NCBI GenBank assembly: GCA_019422525.1
Contig: JAHZDE010000004.1
Coordinates: 43,548 to 107,547 of the forward strand
Length of the DNA stretch: 64,000 nt
Direction: 5' to 3'
Source: Clostridiales bacterium
Lineage (GTDB): Bacteria; Bacillota; Clostridia; Oscillospirales; Acutalibacteraceae
The first letter of the stretch is position 1, and each line of letters opens with the position of its first letter. Under the pieces are notes generated by a model. It did no database searches and was not told the DNA's origin. It was given only the letters and a program-made list of their open reading frames with translations. This document shows, piece by piece, positions 59,070-64,000 of this stretch. Made by a program: the position numbers and the translations under genes.

Positions 59070-60221
59070 ATGAAAATTGCTTTTATTACCGATTCTTATA
59101 CTTCCATGAGTCATGATATTGCCGTTCATATTCACATTCTGGCTGAGGGGCTGTACCGTATCGGACACACGGTGCTGGTAGTTATTCCGGAGGTCGGGAC
59201 TCGGGAGCCGGCCATTGAAGGAAGGCTGGTAAAATGTGACGGCAAACCGGCAGAAAACCGGGCTGGCATCCAGCTTTCCAAACTGGGAAAGCGTCAGCTG
59301 TTCGAGACCCTCTCGGAATTTCAGCCGGACGTCATTCACATTCACACCCTGTCGGAAACCGGCCGGTATGCCCAGCAGTTCGCCCAGAAGAACCGGATTC
59401 CCGCCCTGCTCACCGTCCACTCTCTGGAGGACGCGGAGAAAGGCCGGCGCCGGTTTTCGCCTGCTGCCATGATGCGGGAAAGGGCCCGGATTCGGACGGC
59501 CCAGACGGTTTTGGAAGAGGCCGGACAGATTGCCGTACTCAGCGAGGCCATGGCCCGGCGGCTCCATGATGAAGGGCTGCACACTTCGGGGACGCTGTTT
59601 CCCAGTGCTATTGACACCAGCCTGTTTTATCCCGGCGGCGCCCGGGAGGAACAGAAGAAGGCGTTGGCAGATTCCCTTTCCCTTGGAGGGAAAACGGCGG
59701 TGCTCTGCGGCGTTTGCGATGATGATTCCATTTATACAGTAGTAGAAGAATGGGCCGAAGCTTTTCGGGAGGACGATACATTCCAGCTGCTGATTATGGA
59801 CCGGGAGGAACAGACCGACGAGCTTTTGTCCCTGATTCATTCCCTGCACCTTTCCCAGACGGTTTCCCTGACCGGCCCCTTAACCCGGGAGGAAACGGCT
59901 GCCTGCTATCAGCTGAGCTGCTGCTATATTTCCTGCTCCCAGTCGGAGGAGTTCCATTTTTCCGCCTGGGAAGCCGCCGCTTGCGGTACCCCCCTATTGG
60001 TGCGTCGCGGCAGCGGCACGGCATGTATTGTGGAAAACAAAAAGAACGGCTTTGTCTGGTCTGAGGAATCGGAACTGTTTGATTTGGTGCGGAAATTTGC
60101 ACGAGTCCAGGGGCCGGGAAAAGAAGCCTTGACCCGGCTTGTCAGTTCCACTGTGCGGGGCGTCACGCCGCAGAATCAGGCGGTGGCTGCCGAGAGAATC
60201 TATCTTTCCCTGCTGGCATAA
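59070..60221 (+). CDS. Glycosyltransferase family 4 protein
   Basis: The 383-residue protein is a GT-B retaining transferase. The N-terminal domain starts MKIAFITDSYTSMSHDIAVH and includes DVIHIHTLSETG; the C-terminal donor domain contains SLTGPLTREETAACYQLS, then SQSEEFHFSAWEAAACGTPLL, the E-x7-E element of GT4. The nearest known types are diacylglycerol glucosyltransferases and other lipid glycosyltransferases, but the acceptor cannot be told. It is cytoplasmic with possible membrane contact. The ATG at 59070 has GGAGGAG 7 bases ahead; the frame extends 36 bases further up without support. It sits upstream of uppP and a flippase, all on one strand with their own signals. Confidence 0.85.
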   Translation: MKIAFITDSYTSMSHDIAVHIHILAEGLYRIGHTVLVVIPEVGTREPAIEGRLVKCDGKPAENRAGIQLSKLGKRQLFETLSEFQPDVIHIHTLSETGRYAQQFAQKNRIPALLTVHSLEDAEKGRRRFSPAAMMRERARIRTAQTVLEEAGQIAVLSEAMARRLHDEGLHTSGTLFPSAIDTSLFYPGGAREEQKKALADSLSLGGKTAVLCGVCDDDSIYTVVEEWAEAFREDDTFQLLIMDREEQTDELLSLIHSLHLSQTVSLTGPLTREETAACYQLSCCYISCSQSEEFHFSAWEAAACGTPLLVRRGSGTACIVENKKNGFVWSEESELFDLVRKFARVQGPGKEALTRLVSSTVRGVTPQNQAVAAERIYLSLLA

Positions 60222-60563
60222 TTGGATGATTTTCCCTAAAAGAGTCGGAGAAATCCGGCTCTTTTGTTTTATTCGGGATTCTCCCTTCCCGTTTGTCAGG
60301 AAAGTTACAGGTGTTTGTAAACATTTTGTTTCTTTTTTACGGAACGGCTTTTATCCATTGGAAAATGAAGGGTTATCTGTTATAATAAGGGGCAGTACAG
60401 TAATCCATTATCGGGTACGCTGGATCAGAAGCACCTTATGATGCCGGCCCTGTTTCCTCAAACCCAACGCCGGGCGGTATGTTTGCGGCGATAATACCGT
60501 ATGATAAGAGTATGGGCGTCTTTTTGCTTTGCGTTCCCCAAAACAGGTAAAGGAGATGGATTC
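60222..60563. other. 342-base intergenic region with a structured uppP leader
   Basis: The 3' end of the GT4 transcript has no strong terminator; an imperfect repeat GAGTCGGAGAAATCCGGCTCTTTTGTTT near 60242-60269 may serve. From the promoter at 60358 a leader of about 170 bases runs to uppP. Three short hairpins can be drawn in it: GGT-GC / GC-ACC, CCGGC / GCCGG and CGGTAT / ATACCG. No gene is visible. Confidence 0.55.
60358..60386 (+). promoter_or_regulatory. Promoter of uppP
   Basis: TTGGAA (60358-60363), a 17-base spacer and TATAAT (60381-60386). Transcription would start near 60393. Confidence 0.65.
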
Positions 60564-61427
60564 TTGGATATCATCGAATTGTTAAAAGCCGTTCTTCTGG
60601 GCATTATCCAGGGAATTACCGAATGGCTGCCCATCAGCAGCACCGGCCACATGATCCTTTTCGACTCTTTCTGGCCCATGGATAAAACCCGTTTTACCGG
60701 CGGGCAGGCCTTTGTCGATTTGTTCCTGGTAGTCATTCAGTTTGGCTCCATTTTGGCAGTGCTGGTGCTCTATTTCCACAAGCTGAACCCCTTCTCCCCC
60801 AGCAAAACCAAAATCGAAAAACGGCAGACCTTTTCCTTGTGGGGCAAAGTGATTATTGCCACCATTCCTGCCATGGTTTTGGGCCTTCTGTTCGACGACA
60901 TGATTAACGATTATCTCTACAATGCCGTCACGGTTGCCATTATGCTGATTGTCTATGGCGTATTTTTCCTGTTGGCAGAAAGCCGCCATCGCCGTCCCAG
61001 AATCCAGGCCTATAACCAGCTGGGTATCAAAACCCTGCTGCTCATTGGCTTGTTCCAGGCGCTGGCCATGATCCCCGGTACCTCCCGCTCAGGCGCTACC
61101 ATTCTCGGCGCTGTGCTGCTGGGATGCTCCCGGAGTATTTCCGCAGAATTTTCCTTCTTCCTGGCCATCCCCACTATGCTGGGAGCCAGTGCGCTGAAGA
61201 TTTTCAAGTATTTCAAGGATTATGGCATTGGCTTCACTTCCAACGAGCTGGTGATCCTGTTGACCGGTATGATTGTTGCTTTCCTGGTTTCCGTACTGGT
61301 AATCCGGTTGTTTATGGGCTTTGTCCGCAAACACGACTTTAAGCCCTTCGGCTGGTATCGGATTGCGCTGGGCGCTTTGATTCTCATTCTGTTTTTCTGC
61401 AATGTCCTGCAAATCGTCCCGGCCTGA
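60564..61427 (+). CDS. uppP: Undecaprenyl-diphosphate phosphatase UppP (BacA)
   Basis: UppP recycles undecaprenyl pyrophosphate to the phosphate form used for peptidoglycan and other surface polymers; high expression gives bacitracin resistance. The 287-residue membrane protein has the two signature motifs, EWLPISSTGH (about 19-28) and PGTSRSGATI near 170, and eight membrane helices. The start is TTG at 60564, 8 bases after AAAGGAG; a longer frame from the ATG at 60501 has no site. It has a strong promoter and a long leader. Confidence 0.95.
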   Translation: MDIIELLKAVLLGIIQGITEWLPISSTGHMILFDSFWPMDKTRFTGGQAFVDLFLVVIQFGSILAVLVLYFHKLNPFSPSKTKIEKRQTFSLWGKVIIATIPAMVLGLLFDDMINDYLYNAVTVAIMLIVYGVFFLLAESRHRRPRIQAYNQLGIKTLLLIGLFQALAMIPGTSRSGATILGAVLLGCSRSISAEFSFFLAIPTMLGASALKIFKYFKDYGIGFTSNELVILLTGMIVAFLVSVLVIRLFMGFVRKHDFKPFGWYRIALGALILILFFCNVLQIVPA

Positions 61428-61495
61428 TGAAACACCAAATCTCCTGAAAGCCTACTTGCTTCCAGGCTATCATAACGGATAATGGGGAAGTGAAT

Positions 61496-62902
61496 ATGGA
61501 TAAGTATAAACGATTATTTTCCAATACGCTGATTTTTGCTATCGGCACCTTTGGCTCCAAACTGCTGGTATTTTTCCTGATGCCGCTATATACCAACGTG
61601 CTGACTGATGCGGAATATGGTACTTCCGACCTGCTGCAGCAGAGTGCCAACCTTCTGGTACCACTGGTTTCCTTCGGGATTACCGATGCCGTCATCCGTT
61701 TCGGCCTGGACAGGAAAGTCCCCAACAGTGAAGTGCTCTCCACCGGCCTGTTAACGCTGCTAAGCGGATTTGTCCTTTTGTTCCTGTTCTATCCACTGCT
61801 GACGATGATTCCCGGGCTGGATGGGTATACCAACCTTTTGTGTATATTTGTGATTACTTCCTCCCTGCGGCTGCTGTTTCAGCAGTTTGTACGGGCAAAA
61901 GGTCACATCAAACTGTATGCAGTAGACGGAATTCTGAGTACCGCCTTGACGCTGCTGTTTACCATTATATTCCTGCTGGGGTTTGATTTGGGCGTCAACG
62001 GATATTTGGCCGCCATTGTCTGTGCAGACGGATGTTCCTGTCTGTTCCTGGTGTTTAACGGACGGATTTTACACTATTTTCACCCAACGCTTCTTCGCGG
62101 CTCTTCTACCTGGAAGGACATGCTTCGGTATTCCATCCCCATGATTCCCAATACGGTTTTCTGGTGGGTAACAACTGTTTCTTCCCGGTATATTATCACC
62201 GCGATTTTAGGTGAGGGGGCCAACGGCCTGTATGCAGCGGCATACAAATGGCCCTCCGCTATTATCTTGATTTCGACGATTTTTATGAATGCCTGGCAAA
62301 TGTCTGCCATTACCGAAGAAAAAGGGCGGGCCCGTTTCTTTACCCAGGTTTTCCACAGCTTGAGCTCCTTGGTGTTTATTGTAGGTTCTTTCCTGATTCT
62401 CTTTGCCAAGGTTATCACCAGTATTATGGTGGCGGATTCCTATTATGAATCTTGGCGGTTTGTCCCGCTGCTCTCGGTGGCAACGGTTTACTCCTGCATG
62501 GTAACGTTTTTGGGTACTGTCTATATCGTCAATAAAAAGAGTATCCTTTCCCTTGCTACCACGGCGGCCGGAGCTGTGGTCAATGTGATTCTCAGCTTTA
62601 TCCTGATTTCCTATTTTGGTGTAAATGGCGCTGCATTTGCCATGTTTGCCAGTTATTTTGTGGTATTCCTGCTGCGGGCTTACGATACCAAGCGGTTTAT
62701 CCACATGCGGGTCGGTGGTATGCGGCTGACTATCAACACTATTCTTCTTTTGGGACAAGCATTTATCATGGTCATGGAGATTCCTTACTGGATTCCCATA
62801 GAAATTGCACTAACCATCCTCATTACGGTGCTGAATATCGGCGGGCTGCTGTCTGCTGTGAAAAAAATTCTTCCCAAAAAGAAAAGCCGTCAGGCTGCAT
62901 AA
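61496..62902 (+). CDS. Polysaccharide flippase (Wzx/MATE-like, MOP superfamily)
   Basis: The 468-residue protein has about 14 membrane helices and the N-terminal pattern LFSNTLIFAIGTFGSKLLVF, followed by MPLYTNVLTDAEYG, as in oligosaccharide flippases of the MOP superfamily. The C-terminal end is basic (KKKSRQAA). It would move lipid-linked sugars across the membrane, in line with the GT4 and UppP neighbours. The ATG at 61496 is preferred to the GTG at 61490 because GGGGAAG lies 8 bases ahead. It is 68 bases behind uppP. The substrate cannot be told; a multidrug exporter is less likely. Confidence 0.88.
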   Translation: MDKYKRLFSNTLIFAIGTFGSKLLVFFLMPLYTNVLTDAEYGTSDLLQQSANLLVPLVSFGITDAVIRFGLDRKVPNSEVLSTGLLTLLSGFVLLFLFYPLLTMIPGLDGYTNLLCIFVITSSLRLLFQQFVRAKGHIKLYAVDGILSTALTLLFTIIFLLGFDLGVNGYLAAIVCADGCSCLFLVFNGRILHYFHPTLLRGSSTWKDMLRYSIPMIPNTVFWWVTTVSSRYIITAILGEGANGLYAAAYKWPSAIILISTIFMNAWQMSAITEEKGRARFFTQVFHSLSSLVFIVGSFLILFAKVITSIMVADSYYESWRFVPLLSVATVYSCMVTFLGTVYIVNKKSILSLATTAAGAVVNVILSFILISYFGVNGAAFAMFASYFVVFLLRAYDTKRFIHMRVGGMRLTINTILLLGQAFIMVMEIPYWIPIEIALTILITVLNIGGLLSAVKKILPKKKSRQAA

Positions 62903-62913
62903 CAAAAAACAAA

Positions 62914-62947
62914 GCCTCTTACAGAATGGAGATGTTCTGTAAGAGGC
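62914..62947 (+). terminator. Terminator after the flippase gene
   Basis: A perfect 13-bp stem (GCCTCTTACAGAA ... TTCTGTAAGAGGC) with an 8-base loop is followed by CTTTTC. Confidence 0.88.
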
Positions 62948-62950
62948 CTT

Positions 62951-63650
62951 TTCATTTGTGGGAAAGGGAAAAGAGGGCCTTTCTGCCAGCCATAGAAAAA
63001 CCTTTAACTTCCATAGCTCAAAAATGGCTGCAAAGCCTGCGTTTGATGGTTCCCTTCAAAATACCCATCGGTTCTTCTGCCTTGAAAGTCCATCAACACA
63101 GACATAAAAAGGAGCTTCTGCATTTCTGCGGAAGCTCCTTCCTGATTTGTTATTCTTTTACCAACTTGCTTACTCCGGGTTTACCAGCCTTACACCAGCG
63201 GTCTCCCGGTCAACGGGCAAATGGCTTTCTATTCAATTGTATCATATCGTATATCTCTGAGAACCGGAACCCGGATCAGAGAAGTTATCTGATAAAGATT
63301 TTTGTAACTAATACATGGGCGTTTACCATTTGACGACTTGGTTACTGTTCTTCCAATTTTTCGGCTGGGCATAAAGCCTGAACATTTCTCTTCTTGGAAA
63401 ACCCAATCAACTCATCATTTCCATTTAGCTATGGATAGGTTTTACAAAAACCTCGCAAATAAGGGTTCCTCAGTTTCTCAGCCGAAAGACAAATTGTTTA
63501 CTGGATCGAGCATTCTTCTAAAAAACACCTTTCTCCCAATCGTCTCTCAAGTTGTCAATTTATGATGTTACGCTATACTTTGGACTCATTCCTTTACCAA
63601 AATTCCGATATTCGAACGCAGCTGATAAAGCAGCATATATATTGAATCAG
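62951..63650. other. AT-rich stretch without a convincing gene, possible decayed element
   Basis: No frame looks like a real protein on the plus strand. On the minus strand, short protein-like strings (for example PSRKIGRTVTKSSNGKRP and PGDRWCKAGKPGVSK) appear in different frames broken by stops, as in a degraded gene or a non-coding element. Base composition is clearly lower in GC than the operons to the left. A minus-strand terminator at 63109-63140 closes the left side. Confidence 0.45.
63109..63140 (-). terminator. Minus-strand terminator in the right-end region
   Basis: A perfect 10-bp stem (AAGGAGCTTC ... GAAGCTCCTT) with a 12-base loop is followed on the minus strand by TTTTTATG. It implies a minus-strand transcript coming from the right, although no confident gene is seen there. 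Confidence 0.6.
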
Positions 63651-63677
63651 TTACGGTCCGACAGACCGTTCTGATTC
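63644..63677. repeat. Hairpin-forming inverted repeat at the end of the partial reading frame
   Basis: Arms GAATCAG-ACGGTC (63644-63658) and GACCGT-CTGATTC (63664-63677) with a 5-base loop CGACA overlap the stop codon of the minus-strand frame. There is no T-run behind it, so it is not an ordinary terminator. Confidence 0.6.
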
Positions 63678-64000
63678 AGCTGTGAAATTTCTTCCTGTGC
63701 CATCGGACCCACCTCTTTCATTCAAAATTAAAGATACAAGGTTTTCCCACTCCCCATCTTCAGGTTTTCTATTGTTCCACTTTATGAAACAACCTTTTCC
63801 TGAATCTAACTCGGCGTCGCAATTTTCAGAGGATTCTCCAGCTGCTGTTGCAGTCAGTCTCTTCTTTCTTCCCGCTTTTTTCAAAAGTGTTTCTTTTCTC
63901 CTGATGGCTTTTTTTGCAAACAGCCTATAGAAATAGCATTTCTCGATTTCTCGATTTCTCGATTTCTCGATTTCTCGATTTCTCGATTTCTCGATTTCTC
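63651..64000 (-). CDS. Partial open reading frame of unknown product, continuing off the window
   Basis: An open frame of at least 115 codons runs from the window edge to a TAA at 63651-63653. At its right it passes through the 8-bp tandem repeat, which has no stop in any frame, so a longer protein is possible. The visible part is hydrophilic: a basic stretch (FAKKAIRRKETLLKKAGRKK), then SSENCDAELDSGKGCFIKWN and a tail ending SERSVGP. No domain is recognised and no homolog comes to mind. A TTG at 63884 with AGGAG 12 bases ahead could be the start of a shorter, 77-residue product. It may not be a real gene. Confidence 0.35.
   Translation of the reverse strand, partial: EIEKSRNREIEKSRNREIEKCYFYRLFAKKAIRRKETLLKKAGRKKRLTATAAGESSENCDAELDSGKGCFIKWNNRKPEDGEWENLVSLILNERGGSDGTGRNFTAESERSVGP
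63938..64000. repeat. 8-bp tandem repeat ATTTCTCG, nearly 8 copies, open to the window edge
   Basis: The unit ATTTCTCG is repeated without a mismatch from 63938 to the last base, 7.9 copies, and it may continue. A unit of 8 is not a multiple of 3, so loss or gain of one copy would shift any reading frame across it. Read on the minus strand, each of the three frames gives the same circular octapeptide (REIEKSRN). Confidence 0.95.

Noticed and set aside
62926..63565. Two plus-strand frames of 135 and 75 codons at the right end
   Set aside because: The first begins inside the flippase terminator stem and the second has no ribosome site; neither has domain-like features.
63938..64000. CRISPR array at the right end
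   Set aside because: The repeat unit is 8 bases with no spacers, so it is a simple tandem repeat.

Overview
The window is a compact, GC-rich (roughly 55-60 %) stretch of a Firmicutes chromosome. It is most likely a spore-forming Clostridia member of the Oscillospiraceae/Ruminococcaceae type. The grounds are the Bacillus/Clostridium gene orders (rnjA-gdpP-rplI-dnaB, phoH-ybeY-dgkA-era-recO, hprK-murB-rapZ-whiA-dnaE-pfkA), the sporulation genes yqfC, yqfD and a ylbJ-like gene, strong GGAGG ribosome sites with frequent TTG starts, and a class A RNase P RNA. Most genes lie on the minus strand. Names rest on reading motifs and gene order by eye; no database search was run.

Region by region: 1-409 is the start of a type IIA topoisomerase B subunit cut by the window edge. 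581-10651 is one long minus-strand cluster read as rnjA, gdpP, rplI, dnaB, tilS, hpt, ftsH (RNA decay, c-di-AMP turnover, ribosome, replication, tRNA modification, purine salvage, membrane proteolysis). 11193-12356 is a plus-strand cysteine desulfurase ending at a terminator shared with tadA. 12418-17211 holds tadA, a CPBP membrane protease, a YpmS-like membrane-anchored protein and mutS2. 17330-23601 is yqfC-yqfD-phoH-ybeY-dgkA, an SdpI-like gene, era, a small YqzL-like gene and recO. 23813-24964 is the ylbJ-like gene. 25023-29399 has a cysteine/acid-rich unknown protein, mnmA, a CpXC-domain protein and asnB.

From 29.6 to 47.7 kb the content is more accessory: a GH38 alpha-mannosidase; a visibly AT-rich ABC transporter/lipoprotein cassette (32.6-37.5 kb) that looks acquired; a type B carboxylesterase; a three-gene FAD/Fe-S oxidoreductase operon (GlpA-like, GlpB/NOX-like, DUF1667); a GH51 arabinofuranosidase; rnpB; a small P-loop kinase with glycerol dehydrogenase; and a polytopic GT-C-like protein. 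The glycosidases lack signal peptides and so probably act on imported oligosaccharides. The FAD trio and GldA both point to glycerol/glycerol-3-phosphate oxidation.

47.8-49.4 kb is a redox module: TlpA-like lipoprotein, a 48-residue CXXC membrane peptide and a polyferredoxin-like 4Fe-4S membrane protein. 49.5-58.8 kb is pfkA followed by the hprK-PHP-murB-rapZ-whiA-dnaE cluster, which joins carbon-catabolite signalling, cell-wall synthesis and replication. 59.0-62.9 kb on the plus strand carries a GT4 glycosyltransferase, uppP and a flippase, all consistent with envelope lipid-linked glycan work. The last 1.05 kb is AT-rich, has no confident gene, contains two terminators and a hairpin, and ends in an 8-bp tandem repeat that runs off the window.

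I found no CRISPR array, complete insertion sequence, prophage, rRNA or tRNA. No clearly novel system stands out. The least explained pieces are the right-hand end with its 8-bp repeat, the AT-rich ABC cassette, and the long leaders of rnjA and uppP.
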